Part shown: one piece after another, positions 1-7,901 of the stretch | Numbering within the stretch: position 1 is the first letter of the stretch | Layout: each line of letters begins with the position of its first letter | From: Epulopiscium sp. Nele67-Bin004 | GTDB taxonomy: Bacteria; Bacillota_A; Clostridia; Lachnospirales; Cellulosilyticaceae | Reading direction: 5' to 3' | Assembly (NCBI GenBank): GCA_002007315.1 | Contig: LNZQ01000189.1 | Location: forward strand, 1-23,012 | DNA: 23,012 nucleotides | Program-made: the position numbers and the translations under genes | Notes under the pieces: model-generated | Seen by the model: the letters and a program-made list of their open reading frames with translations, nothing else | Database searches by the model: none | Told to the model about the DNA's origin: nothing

Positions 1-597
1 AACTTCTTTAATATCTGCCTCAGTTGCCTCAAGCACATAGTTTACAACAACTTCAAAGTTTTGCCCAAGCACAATTTCATTCCCACTCATAACAGTAGTT
101 GTCCATTGTCTATACACACTTTCATCAACTAGTGAGTTGCTAACAGTTGCATAAGACAGCATAGAGCTAAACACGTCCTCATATTTCTCTAAGTCCGATT
201 GTACAAATCCCAAATACTCATAGTTAATGCCCGTCAAATCAAGCCCAAAAAAGTCCTCAAAATAACTTGCATTTATGTAGGTATAATCACCTAAAATGTA
301 ACATTGTAAGTCTGGCACATGCTCCATAAAGTCTTGAACCGTAAACGATGTTTGTATCTCTCCTGCTGGCAAATGCGAAAACTCGTTTCCTGCCTCATCA
401 AACAGTTGGTCTATTATAATGTAACCACACTGAGTAAATGTCGCCTCATACTCTTCCCCACCTAAATTTAAAGTTATCGTTCCCTCAGTAGTTATATCAG
501 TCGCACTAAACGGTATTTCACTAAAGTCCATCGCATAACTATCTGCGACAAAAAACATGCTTGTTGCCAAGACCAAAGCACCAAATTTTTTCTTCAT
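1..597 (-). CDS. Secreted protein of unknown function, 5' part only (runs off the left edge)
   Basis: An open frame of 199 codons starts at ATG 597-595 and is still open at base 1. A strong ribosome site (TAGGAGGG, 8 bases upstream) and a good promoter at 634-662 support the start. Residues 1-22 look like a Sec signal peptide (MKKK, then a hydrophobic run ending in DSYA), so the product is probably exported. The mature part begins DFSEIPFSATDITTEG and is rich in beta-type and acidic residues. It vaguely recalls the N-terminal domain of copper-amine-oxidase-like secreted proteins of Clostridia, but I see no diagnostic motif and do not assign a family. It is divergent from nrdD. The C-terminus and any anchor are outside the window. 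Confidence 0.8.
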   Translation of the reverse strand, partial: MKKKFGALVLATSMFFVADSYAMDFSEIPFSATDITTEGTITLNLGGEEYEATFTQCGYIIIDQLFDEAGNEFSHLPAGEIQTSFTVQDFMEHVPDLQCYILGDYTYINASYFEDFFGLDLTGINYEYLGFVQSDLEKYEDVFSSMLSYATVSNSLVDESVYRQWTTTVMSGNEIVLGQNFEVVVNYVLEATEADIKEV

Positions 598-633
598 AAT
601 AATTCCCTCCTACACTAATTTTTTCTATGTATC

Positions 634-662
634 ATTATATCCCCTAACACACCAATAGTCTA
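634..662 (-). promoter_or_regulatory. Promoter of the secreted-protein gene
   Basis: On the minus strand TAGACT (657-662) and TATAAT (634-639) are separated by 17 bases. The start codon lies about 37 bases downstream. The spacer contains GTGTTAGGGG next to the -10 box, and the same string precedes the -10 box of the promoter at 5186-5214. Confidence 0.65.
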
Positions 663-729
663 GAGTTTTTTTGACGTGCTTGTCCCTTGCTGTCACGTTA
701 TAAACACACTTACCTTAAAATGTCAATAC

Positions 730-758
730 TTTAAATTATTTAATTTCCGCTATACAAT
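730..758 (+). promoter_or_regulatory. Candidate promoter of nrdD
   Basis: TACAAT (753-758) with a weak TTTAAA (730-735) at 17-base spacing lies 42 bases before the nrdD start. The -10 region, ATACAATATAAG, has partial resemblance to one half of an NrdR box (ACACwATATA), the usual repressor site of ribonucleotide reductase genes. I see no convincing second box. The ribosome site is AGAGGT, 8 bases before ATG 801. Confidence 0.4.
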
Positions 759-800
759 ATAAGGGTACTAAATCCCATTGAACGAAAAGAGGTATTATTT

Positions 801-2921
801 ATGCAAGTGATAAAACGAGATGGTGCAACAGCCCTCTTTGACGAAAGAAAAATTTATAACGCTATCTTAAAGTCAATGAAATATGGTAGTGGTATAGTTG
901 ATGAACATATAGCCGAAAAAATAGCCAAAGAAATTAAAGATATTTTTTCAACAATCAACGTAAATCCTACTATTTTCCAAATTGAAACATATGTATACTT
1001 AAAGCTTATAGAAAATGACCATCAATTAACCGCAAAAGCTTATGAGGGATACAGAGCTATTCAAGCTTTCAAGCGTGAAATAAATACAACTGATAATAGC
1101 ATATTAGGGCTAATTGAACTTACAAACGAGGAAGTTATGACCGAAAATTCCAACAAAAATCCTCTAATGGCATCAACTCAACGTGACCTAATTGCAGGTG
1201 AAGTTTCAAAAGACATATCAAGAAGAAAAAAACTGCCCGCTAGAATAGTACAGGCACATGACGACGGCGTATTACATTTTCATGACATGGATTATTTCAT
1301 GCAATCAATTTTTAATTGCTGTCTAATAAACATACAAGACATGCTTGACAATGGTACAGTGATAAACAAACGAATGATAGAATCGCCAAAAAGCTTTCAA
1401 GTTGCGTGCACAGTTATGACACAAATTATTGCACAAGTTGCAAGCAGCCAATATGGCGGACAATCAGTTGATATAAGACACCTAGGTAAATACTTACGAC
1501 GTAGCAAAGAAAAATATTACAATTTATTAAAAGATACAATTTCAGATAAAGACGAGCTACTTAAAACAGTTGATGCACTGTTACAAAAAGAACTTGCATC
1601 AGGTGTACAAACAGTGCAGTTTCAAATAAATACCCTTATGACGACAAATGGTCAAAGTCCTTTTGTTACACTGTTTTTAAATATTGATGAAACTGACCCA
1701 TACGTGGAAGAAGTTGCATTAATAGTTGAAGAAGTGTTGCACCAAAGACTTGAAGGCATAAAAAATCAAAAAGGTATATATACGACGCCTGCTTTCCCAA
1801 AATTGGTTTACGTTCTTCATGAATACAACAACCTAACTGGCGGAAAGTTTGACTACGTAACAGAAACAGCAATCAAATGCAGTGCAAAACGTTTGTATCC
1901 AGATTATATTTCATCAAAAGAAATGCGTAAAATTTATGAGGGACAAATTTTCTCTTGCATGGGCTGTAGAAGCTTTTTATCGCCTTGGAAAGATGAAAAC
2001 GACGAATACAAATTTGAGGGACGATTTAACCAAGGTGTTGTAAGTCTAAACTTGCCTCAAATAGGAATCATCGCACAAGGCGATTTAAACAAGTTTTGGG
2101 GCTTGCTAGACAATCGCTTAGATTTGTGTTTTGAAGCTCTTATGTGTAGACACAACGCCCTAAAAGGCACACTTTCAGATGAGTCACCAATACACTGGCA
2201 ACATGGGGCGATTGCACGTTTGCAGCAAGGCGAAACAATCGACGAGTTGTTGATGAACGGCTATTCAACTATATCACTTGGATATATCGGTCTATACGAA
2301 GTTACAAAACTTATGACAGGTGTGTCACACGTTGACCCACGTGGAACACAATTTGCCTTAGAGCTTATGAATCACTTGGGTGACACAGTTGAACGATGGA
2401 AAAAAGAAACAGGGCTTGGCTTTGGGCTTTATGGCAGTCCTGCTGAATCACTTTGCTACAGATTTGCAAAAATTGATATGGCACGCTTTGGTGAAATTGA
2501 AGATATAACGGACAAAGGTTACTATACAAATAGTTACCACGTTGATGTGCGTGAAGAAATAGATGCATTTTCAAAATTGCAGTTTGAGAGCCAATTTCAA
2601 GTTATTTCAACAGGTGGGTGCATATCATATATAGAAATACCAAATATGTCAAAGAATGTAGAAGCGTTACGCCAACTTGTTAGATATATTTATGATAACA
2701 TTCAATACGCAGAGTTTAACACAAAATCGGACTGCTGTCATGTGTGTGGATTTGAGGGAGAAATAACGATAAACACTAAGTTTGAGTGGGAATGTCCAAA
2801 CTGCCAAAATACTGACCAAGCAAAAATGAACGTGATACGCCGAACGTGTGGTTATCTAGGTGATAACTATTGGAATAACGGTAAGACAAAAGAAATTAAA
2901 AATAGAGTCCTGCACCTATAA
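801..2921 (+). CDS. nrdD: Anaerobic (class III) ribonucleoside-triphosphate reductase, large subunit
   Basis: This enzyme reduces ribonucleoside triphosphates to deoxy forms without oxygen, using a glycyl radical installed by NrdG. At 706 residues it has normal length. An ATP-cone starts at residue 1 (QVIKRDGATALFDERKI) and is the allosteric nucleotide-binding domain. The barrel follows, with the CMGCRSF segment (Cys386, Cys389) in the active-site region. Near the C-terminus, CHVCGFEG...CPNC is the four-cysteine zinc site. The glycyl radical loop RRTCGYLG at 680-687 places the radical on Gly684. All expected catalytic elements are present, so it is probably functional. It heads a plus-strand cluster with nrdG 46 bases downstream. 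The oxygen-labile mechanism points to an anaerobic or facultative host. Confidence 0.97.
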   Translation: MQVIKRDGATALFDERKIYNAILKSMKYGSGIVDEHIAEKIAKEIKDIFSTINVNPTIFQIETYVYLKLIENDHQLTAKAYEGYRAIQAFKREINTTDNSILGLIELTNEEVMTENSNKNPLMASTQRDLIAGEVSKDISRRKKLPARIVQAHDDGVLHFHDMDYFMQSIFNCCLINIQDMLDNGTVINKRMIESPKSFQVACTVMTQIIAQVASSQYGGQSVDIRHLGKYLRRSKEKYYNLLKDTISDKDELLKTVDALLQKELASGVQTVQFQINTLMTTNGQSPFVTLFLNIDETDPYVEEVALIVEEVLHQRLEGIKNQKGIYTTPAFPKLVYVLHEYNNLTGGKFDYVTETAIKCSAKRLYPDYISSKEMRKIYEGQIFSCMGCRSFLSPWKDENDEYKFEGRFNQGVVSLNLPQIGIIAQGDLNKFWGLLDNRLDLCFEALMCRHNALKGTLSDESPIHWQHGAIARLQQGETIDELLMNGYSTISLGYIGLYEVTKLMTGVSHVDPRGTQFALELMNHLGDTVERWKKETGLGFGLYGSPAESLCYRFAKIDMARFGEIEDITDKGYYTNSYHVDVREEIDAFSKLQFESQFQVISTGGCISYIEIPNMSKNVEALRQLVRYIYDNIQYAEFNTKSDCCHVCGFEGEITINTKFEWECPNCQNTDQAKMNVIRRTCGYLGDNYWNNGKTKEIKNRVLHL

Positions 2922-2967
2922 GGGGTGTAGGGTTTCAAGCAATCCAAAATAAAGTTAAGGTGATGAC

Positions 2968-3474
2968 ATGTATTACTCTCAAATAAGAAAATATGATACT
3001 GCCAACGGGATAGGGATACGCACCACTCTATTTGTATCAGGCTGTACTAGAAACTGCCTCGGTTGCTTTAATGAAGAGTATAAAAATTTTAAAAACGGCA
3101 ATAAGTGGACAGAGGAAGTTGAAGAAGCATTTATAGAACACATAAACCAGCCACAAGTACAAGGAGTATCTATATTAGGCGGAGAGCCTATGGATCAAAC
3201 GGCAGACAAAGCATTAAGCGAGTTACTTCGCAACATTAGGCTACGAACTGGCAAAAGCATTTGGCTATATTCGGGATACTTATATGAAGATTTGTTGCAA
3301 CAAAAAGCAACGTTTGATATACTAAAATATTGTGATGTATTGGTTGACGGTCCGTTTATGGAAGACAAACAAGATTATCGATTGTTGTTTGTAGGAAGTA
3401 GTAACCAGCGTCTAATAGATGTACAACAAAGCCTCGTGGTCGACAAAGTTGTATTATACGCAATGCCAGCATAA
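2968..3474 (+). CDS. nrdG: Anaerobic ribonucleotide reductase activating protein (radical SAM)
   Basis: The 168-residue protein is the activase that cleaves S-adenosylmethionine and makes the glycyl radical on NrdD. The 4Fe-4S site is C26-TRN-C30-LG-C33, the CxxxCxxC pattern of radical SAM enzymes, after GIRTTLFVSG. The SAM-contact motif GGEP lies at 71-74. The length fits the NrdG family. The ribosome site AAGGTGAT precedes ATG 2968. It follows nrdD with no terminator between them, so the two are probably co-transcribed. The next gene starts 13 bases after its TAA. Confidence 0.96.
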   Translation: MYYSQIRKYDTANGIGIRTTLFVSGCTRNCLGCFNEEYKNFKNGNKWTEEVEEAFIEHINQPQVQGVSILGGEPMDQTADKALSELLRNIRLRTGKSIWLYSGYLYEDLLQQKATFDILKYCDVLVDGPFMEDKQDYRLLFVGSSNQRLIDVQQSLVVDKVVLYAMPA

Positions 3475-3487
3475 AGGAGAATTACTA

Positions 3488-3985
3488 ATGGATAAATCAG
3501 TTATATATTTTGCAAAAACACATCAAGATGGGATAATTCCATCAAAGAGAGAAGAAGACGGAGCATTTGATATATATGCTCGTTTTGACGATGACTATAT
3601 TATAATTAAGCCACACCAAACAGTTATGGTGCCAACGGGAATTGCATCAGCATTTAGTAGTGATTATGTGGCAATATTAAAAGAACGTGGCTCAAACGGC
3701 TCACTTGGCATCGGTCAAAGGGCAGGGGTTATAGACTCTGGCTATCGTGGTGAATGGTTTGTAGGGCTTACAAATCACAACGACACAGCTCTTATAATCG
3801 CAAAAGAAGGCGTTGTTTTGCCAACAAACATTGAAAACCCTATTATATATCCATATACAAAAGCTGTTGCACAATGTATTGTAACTGTCGTTCCAAAAGT
3901 TGTTCCAACTGAAATTGATTATGACACATTAAAAACATTTGAATCGGAGCGTAAAGATGGAAAACTTGGTTCTTCACAAAAATAA
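3488..3985 (+). CDS. dut: dUTP diphosphatase-like protein (dUTPase/dCTP deaminase fold)
   Basis: This 165-residue protein probably hydrolyses dUTP to dUMP, keeping uracil out of DNA and feeding dTMP synthesis. That fits its place behind nrdDG. The trimeric dUTPase motifs appear in order: DGAFDIYA (24-31), ERGSNGSLG (66-74), GVIDSGYRGEW (80-90, with the Asp and Tyr of the uracil pocket), TKAVAQCIV (124-132) and a C-terminal arm RKDGKLGSS (155-163). The arm has Leu where the stacking Phe usually sits, and motif 2 is less canonical (GSNGS rather than RSS), so it is a divergent member. I chose ATG 3488 because AAGGAG sits 8 bases upstream. An in-frame start at 3419 would overlap nrdG and lacks a ribosome site. 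A strong terminator follows. Confidence 0.85.
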   Translation: MDKSVIYFAKTHQDGIIPSKREEDGAFDIYARFDDDYIIIKPHQTVMVPTGIASAFSSDYVAILKERGSNGSLGIGQRAGVIDSGYRGEWFVGLTNHNDTALIIAKEGVVLPTNIENPIIYPYTKAVAQCIVTVVPKVVPTEIDYDTLKTFESERKDGKLGSSQK

Positions 3986-3990
3986 TAACG

Positions 3991-4033
3991 AAAAAAGAGT
4001 AGCGAACGATAAAAACGTTCACTACTCTTTTTT
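3991..4033. terminator. Bidirectional intrinsic terminator between the nrd cluster and tRNA-Thr
   Basis: An A-run, a long stem (GAGTAGCGAACG paired with CGTTCACTACTC, one mismatch), a loop of about 7 bases and a T-run. The element is symmetric, so it can end the plus-strand nrdD-nrdG-dut transcript and the minus-strand tRNA transcript, which finishes at 4035. Confidence 0.92.
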
Positions 4034-4034
4034 A

Positions 4035-4107
4035 AGCTGTTAACGGGAATCGAACCCGTGACCTCTACACTACCAATGTAGTGCACTACCGACTGTGCTA
4101 TAACAGC
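4035..4107 (-). tRNA. tRNA-Thr (anticodon GGU)
   Basis: The minus strand folds into a complete 73-base cloverleaf. The acceptor is GCTGTTA/TAACAGC with discriminator T. The D arm is GCAC...GTGC, the anticodon stem CTACA/TGTAG has loop TTGGTAG (anticodon GGT, threonine codons ACC/ACU), and the T arm is ACGGG-TTCGATT-CCCGT. CCA is not encoded, so it must be added by nucleotidyltransferase. The gene has its own promoter at 4120-4148 and ends against the hairpin at 3991-4033. Confidence 0.96.
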
Positions 4108-4119
4108 ATAGCAATGTAT

Positions 4120-4148
4120 AGTGTACCAAATGTTTGTAGTAAAGTCAA
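4120..4148 (-). promoter_or_regulatory. Promoter of tRNA-Thr
   Basis: On the minus strand TTGACT (4143-4148), a 17-base spacer and TACACT (4120-4125), with the -10 box ending 13 bases before the mature tRNA 5' end. This is near-consensus sigma-A spacing. Confidence 0.8.
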
Positions 4149-4168
4149 GTTATTTATTTTTGGTTAGT

Positions 4169-4480
4169 TTACAACACTGCCCCTTGTTGGTATAAGTCTA
4201 AGCCACACCACAACATAATAATGACAGCAAAAATTCCTAAAACTAACCCTATAGCTTTTTTTGTATGTCTATAGTCTGCTAATTGTTGGGCTGCTATCGT
4301 TGCTGAAATTATACACACTAAAGCCGACGGGTCAATAGCTGATGTTTCGTTAGACATGTACTTTGGAAAGTTTAGTATAAGCATTACACCAATAACAGTG
4401 ATATTTGCAACTAAAGCTATTGTATTAACTTCGTATAGGCGTAACATTTGTTTTTCATCTAATTTAGGTTTATTTTTCAT
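4169..4480 (-). CDS. Small integral membrane protein, unknown function
   Basis: The 103-residue product has a charged cytoplasmic-looking start (MKNKPKLDEKQ) and three probable membrane spans at about 19-38, 50-69 and 76-97. The second is moderately polar (SATIAAQQLAD). A GAGGAGGA ribosome site precedes ATG 4480, and a candidate promoter lies at 4523-4551, just behind the Uma2 gene. I do not recognise the family. No terminator is evident after its TAA, so its transcript may read into the tRNA-Thr gene. Confidence 0.75.
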   Translation of the reverse strand: MKNKPKLDEKQMLRLYEVNTIALVANITVIGVMLILNFPKYMSNETSAIDPSALVCIISATIAAQQLADYRHTKKAIGLVLGIFAVIIMLWCGLDLYQQGAVL

Positions 4481-4522
4481 AGGCGTATCCTCCTCACGGA
4501 TATTATATGTTTATTTGTTTGT

Positions 4523-4551
4523 ATTATACAAAAGCAGGAAACTCAGTCCAA
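4523..4551 (-). promoter_or_regulatory. Candidate promoter of the small membrane protein gene
   Basis: On the minus strand TTGGAC (4546-4551), 17 bases, TATAAT (4523-4528), preceded by TTTTG. It starts three bases behind the stop of the Uma2-family gene. The -10 box is perfect, the -35 box only partial. Confidence 0.5.
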
Positions 4552-4553
4552 TG

Positions 4554-5156
4554 TTATTTTAACATATTCAAAGTATCTTCAAAAATATCTACAAGGTCAA
4601 TTTTCAACCCTGTAAAAATACTAGAATTTATAAACGTTCTGTGCTGTTCCCTTTCATCTTCGTTAAGCTGTTCAAGTTCTTCTTCTAACAAGTAACAATA
4701 TACCTGCACCAAATCATATTTACCTTCAACTAAAACGTACTGATTTATTGTATTACTTAGTGGGTCAACTATCCAATATTCCCCTACGCCTATGCGTTCA
4801 TATAATTCAAGTTTTACAAACAGGTCATCACGGCGATTGCTTGATAACACTTCAACTATCAAACTTGGAACTCCATAGTAACCCGAAAATTTAAATTTAT
4901 CTGGTTCACACATAATCGCTATATCTGGAATAACGTGGTCTTTTGGCTTATCTGGATTGTAGTATATATTTGGCACTTGGTAAGACTCACACTTTTTGCC
5001 CCTAAAGTGCATCTTAAAAAACGCATTTATAACCCACATAATGTTACTATGTCTTAAATTTGGCGATGGCGACATATAGACAATATCATCTATAATCTCA
5101 ATTTTACGTGGTGGGTTTGTAATTATGCTGTCATCGTTATTTATTTGTTTTTCCAT
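4554..5156 (-). CDS. Uma2-family PD-(D/E)XK nuclease-like protein (DUF820), copy 1
   Basis: The 200-residue protein shows the Uma2/DUF820 signature: RHSNIMWVI (35-43), IPDIAIM with Asp78, VPSLIVEVLSSN with Glu102, Lys115 in VKLELYE, and GVGEYWIVDP (123-132). These correspond to the Asp, Glu and Lys positions of a PD-(D/E)XK nuclease core. The family is predicted to be nuclease-like, but its biological substrate is not established. It has its own promoter (5186-5214) downstream of the terminator of the neighbouring hydrolase gene, so it need not belong to that operon. A clear paralog lies at 11332-11895, and the stretch around VEVLS to WIVDP is very similar in both. Confidence 0.88.
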   Translation of the reverse strand: MEKQINNDDSIITNPPRKIEIIDDIVYMSPSPNLRHSNIMWVINAFFKMHFRGKKCESYQVPNIYYNPDKPKDHVIPDIAIMCEPDKFKFSGYYGVPSLIVEVLSSNRRDDLFVKLELYERIGVGEYWIVDPLSNTINQYVLVEGKYDLVQVYCYLLEEELEQLNEDEREQHRTFINSSIFTGLKIDLVDIFEDTLNMLK

Positions 5157-5185
5157 TGTATCACGCCCTTCGATATTTTATATTT

Positions 5186-5214
5186 ATTATACCCCTAACA
5201 CTTACAAATATCAA
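5186..5214 (-). promoter_or_regulatory. Promoter of Uma2-family copy 1
   Basis: On the minus strand TTGATA (5209-5214), 17 bases, TATAAT (5186-5191). The spacer ends in GTGTTAGGGG directly before the -10 box, a string also found in the promoter at 634-662. Confidence 0.75.
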
Positions 5215-5220
5215 CTATGC

Positions 5221-5250
5221 AAAAAGGGGGCAAACAATCGCCCCCAAAAA
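5221..5250 (-). terminator. Intrinsic terminator of the gntR-ABC-hydrolase operon
   Basis: On the minus strand GGGGGC, an 8-base loop, GCCCCC and TTTTT, starting a few bases after the stop of the serine hydrolase gene. It separates that operon from the Uma2 gene. Confidence 0.88.
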
Positions 5251-5252
5251 AT

Positions 5253-7268
5253 CTATTTTACTGTATAATTTGTTCCAACTTCACCTGCAAACATAAGCGT
5301 ATAACCCTCAGTCGCCTCAAGCACTTTATTTGGCTCAAGCAATGAATGATACACACACATCATATCAGCGTCATACAAAGCAAATATCCCATCGCCTGTC
5401 ATCTCAACCGATATTTGCACATCTTCATCTACCGTAAAAAACTGTGCGTATCCATCTGCACCAATTTCATATACGCCTGCTTCAACCGATCCAAATTGGT
5501 CTGCATCAACTAACAAACTTCCACCGACTTCCAAATATTCGACCCCATCAACTTCATAAAAATAATAATCCATTGTGTCACGCCCCATCATACCTGGAAT
5601 TTGTATGTTTGTGTGTAGTGTATTTTCATCTATAATTTCCGAGTTTCCAACATACCCCTCAAGATCCATCGTGTCATATATAACTGCAGCAAGCAACATC
5701 TCTGTATAAATTAAACTTGTATATTTCTCGTTTAAATAGTAATACGTTTTGCCAAGTCTTGTCTCCCAAACTTGTTTTAGCTCATCTGAAATTTCTTTTG
5801 GCTCAAGTTTTTGATAATACAATCCATCTCCTATAAAAGGTAATAACCCTGTGTGAGCTGTTGCATATGCTTTTAAGTACGTTTTGTCATCTAATTCCAC
5901 AAACTCAAATATTTCCATTCCATATTCATTTGTAAATTGTCCATTACCAATATGGTAAATTGGTGCACTCTCGCCGTCAAACCATACTTCCATTATACCT
6001 TGTTCGTCCATCACAAATTCGTATGCACCATAAAAGTTTGCATAGTGTCCAGCATACTCCATTGTTTCTGCAGGAATAGGTATCAATTCTTCTGGTATAA
6101 GATTTCCAACCATCTCATACGCTGGTTGTTCCATAACCCCGTCTTTTATAAGCTCATCAAGTAGCATTTGCCCAGCCATAGACATATTAAAACTTGAAGA
6201 ACCCCCTGAACTAAGAACAGCAACTGCAATGTCATGGTCTGGTGCAACAACTAAGCTTGCATGATATTGCAAAGTATCGCCACCTTTAACAAGAACTTGA
6301 ACGTCTTGCTCATTAAATGGATACAAATTTACTTCGTCCCAACCAAGTCCATACTCCATACTAGTTTTTTCGTCAAGCCACAAACCATTTTGATACTCTG
6401 GTGCTTTTGTCATATCGATAGACTCTTTTGTCAGCATATCTTCACCTAAGAAAAACGCATCTGCAAATAAACATAGTTCCTCAGCTGTGCTATACATTCC
6501 GCCAGTCCCTATAAGATTTAACATTTCTGTTGGCGAGTCTTGTACTATTTCACCCATATATGCTGCCCCATACCCTTTTGCAACATTATCCAAATCAAAA
6601 TCTGACTTTGGCGTATGTGTGCCGCTAAGTCCCAGTGGCTCTGATATATAAGTTTCGATAAACTCTGTAAATGACATACCACTTACTCTTTCAACAACAA
6701 TTTCAGCAAGTGTAAATCCACCGTTATTGTATACCGAAAATTCGCCCGGGTCTGCTTTAAGTCTTTGTGTGGCAAGACTTTGGATAAGTCCGTCTACCTT
6801 GCTAGTGTCGTTATCTCCATATAAAATTGCATTTGACAAACTTGCTTCCATAATTCCTGAAGAATGGTTTAACAACATTCTCACTGTTATATCTATATAC
6901 CTTTCGTCATTCATAACAAAGTCATCAACGTATGTAGTTACAGGTGCGTCAAGCTCCACAAGCCCCATATCAACAAGTTTCATAATACTTGCTGTTGTAT
7001 ACATTTTGCTCACCGAGCCAACTGCGTACACATGGTCTGTTGTAATAGGCGTTCCATCAATTAGGCTGTATACACCTGTCGCCCCTGATGTAACAATTTC
7101 GCCATCTTTAATCATCGCATATTGTATGCTTGGCAACCCAAGATTTTCTACCAAATACGTTGCATAATCATCTGCTGTTAAAGTTACTTCCTCTGTTGAT
7201 GCATAAGTTGTTGGCACAACTGTTGCCATCACTAATAAACTTGCCAAAAATTTTGTAAACTTCTTCAT
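5253..7268 (-). CDS. Secreted serine hydrolase, beta-lactamase/penicillin-binding-protein family, copy 1
   Basis: The 671-residue protein has a signal peptide (residues 1-23, ending TTYA). A class C beta-lactamase-like catalytic domain spans about 30-370: S85-V-S-K88 (SxxK nucleophile and base), Y180-N-N182 (YxN) and K328-G-G-D-T as the third KTG/HxG-type element. A C-terminal region of about 300 residues, acidic and beta-rich, follows, and I do not recognise it. Such enzymes act outside the cell as D-aminopeptidases, carboxypeptidases or esterases; the substrate cannot be read from sequence. It is the last gene of a minus-strand operon, 18 bases behind the ABC permease, with AAGGAGAG before its ATG and a terminator after it. 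A paralog, clearly similar along its full length, is at 9278-11296. Confidence 0.9.
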   Translation of the reverse strand: MKKFTKFLASLLVMATVVPTTYASTEEVTLTADDYATYLVENLGLPSIQYAMIKDGEIVTSGATGVYSLIDGTPITTDHVYAVGSVSKMYTTASIMKLVDMGLVELDAPVTTYVDDFVMNDERYIDITVRMLLNHSSGIMEASLSNAILYGDNDTSKVDGLIQSLATQRLKADPGEFSVYNNGGFTLAEIVVERVSGMSFTEFIETYISEPLGLSGTHTPKSDFDLDNVAKGYGAAYMGEIVQDSPTEMLNLIGTGGMYSTAEELCLFADAFFLGEDMLTKESIDMTKAPEYQNGLWLDEKTSMEYGLGWDEVNLYPFNEQDVQVLVKGGDTLQYHASLVVAPDHDIAVAVLSSGGSSSFNMSMAGQMLLDELIKDGVMEQPAYEMVGNLIPEELIPIPAETMEYAGHYANFYGAYEFVMDEQGIMEVWFDGESAPIYHIGNGQFTNEYGMEIFEFVELDDKTYLKAYATAHTGLLPFIGDGLYYQKLEPKEISDELKQVWETRLGKTYYYLNEKYTSLIYTEMLLAAVIYDTMDLEGYVGNSEIIDENTLHTNIQIPGMMGRDTMDYYFYEVDGVEYLEVGGSLLVDADQFGSVEAGVYEIGADGYAQFFTVDEDVQISVEMTGDGIFALYDADMMCVYHSLLEPNKVLEATEGYTLMFAGEVGTNYTVK

Positions 7269-7286
7269 TATTGTTCTCTCCTTAAA

Positions 7287-7901
7287 TTATAAATCTTTAT
7301 TTTCAAATACTTTTACTGATAAAAAGCATGATAATATAAAAGCTAACATTGATATTAATACCCCCATAGCTATATTTGTTTCTATAGCTATCATAAAAAC
7401 TACTGTTACAGTTACTAAAGCTAAAGAGTGAATTACTTCAATTCTGCTTGTTCCATACATAAATATTAGCGGATATACTATCGCTGGTGTTAAAAAAATA
7501 TATATAAATCCTGCCGACACTATCGACAAAACTTTTGTTGCATCAACCTCTGACAAAAACATTGACATACTTAATCCTATCAGTAATCCAATAATTATGC
7601 CTAGGCAGGAGCAAATTAAAAACGTTACATAATTTGATAACACTATTTCTTTACGACTAATAGGAAGTGTAACCGAAAACATATCCCAATTGCTCTGGTT
7701 GCTTTTGCTAATTGCTTCCCAAGGTATAATTACAAATCCCAATACTATTGACATTATAAATCCATAAAAAAATGTGTATTGGTACGTTGGAAATATTAGC
7801 ATTAAAGCCACATATGCTAGTGTATATGCTAAACAACCTTTTAAAATCATCACTGCATTGTTGCTAATCACATATAAGTTGCTTTTTATTAGCCCTTTCA
7901 C
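7287..7901 (-). CDS. ABC-2 type transporter permease
   Basis: The 204-residue, strongly hydrophobic protein has about six membrane spans and resembles small ABC-2 permeases paired with YtrA-type regulators. The loop KSNQSNWDMFSVTLPISRKEIVLSNY is typical of this family: a cytoplasmic coupling segment with LPISRKEIV. It overlaps the upstream ATPase gene by 4 bases (ATGA), implying translational coupling and a shared complex. The substrate is unknown. Cassettes of this type export peptides or lipids, or respond to cell-envelope stress. The hydrolase gene follows 18 bases later, so transport and extracellular hydrolysis are probably expressed together. Confidence 0.85.
   Translation of the reverse strand: MKGLIKSNLYVISNNAVMILKGCLAYTLAYVALMLIFPTYQYTFFYGFIMSIVLGFVIIPWEAISKSNQSNWDMFSVTLPISRKEIVLSNYVTFLICSCLGIIIGLLIGLSMSMFLSEVDATKVLSIVSAGFIYIFLTPAIVYPLIFMYGTSRIEVIHSLALVTVTVVFMIAIETNIAMGVLISMLAFILSCFLSVKVFENKDL

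Noticed and set aside
2922..2967. CACC/GGTG inverted repeat at the end of nrdD as a terminator
   Set aside because: Only four base pairs, overlapping the coding end and without a T-run. nrdG follows and is expected to be co-transcribed.
3419..3487. Upstream start for the dUTPase-like gene
   Set aside because: It would overlap nrdG in another frame, has no ribosome site and adds residues unlike the family. ATG 3488 has AAGGAG at good spacing.
6727..7167. 146-residue plus-strand frame opposite serine hydrolase copy 1
   Set aside because: Antisense shadow with no ribosome site, low-complexity Ser/Thr-rich composition and no family resemblance. The minus-strand gene has clear catalytic motifs.
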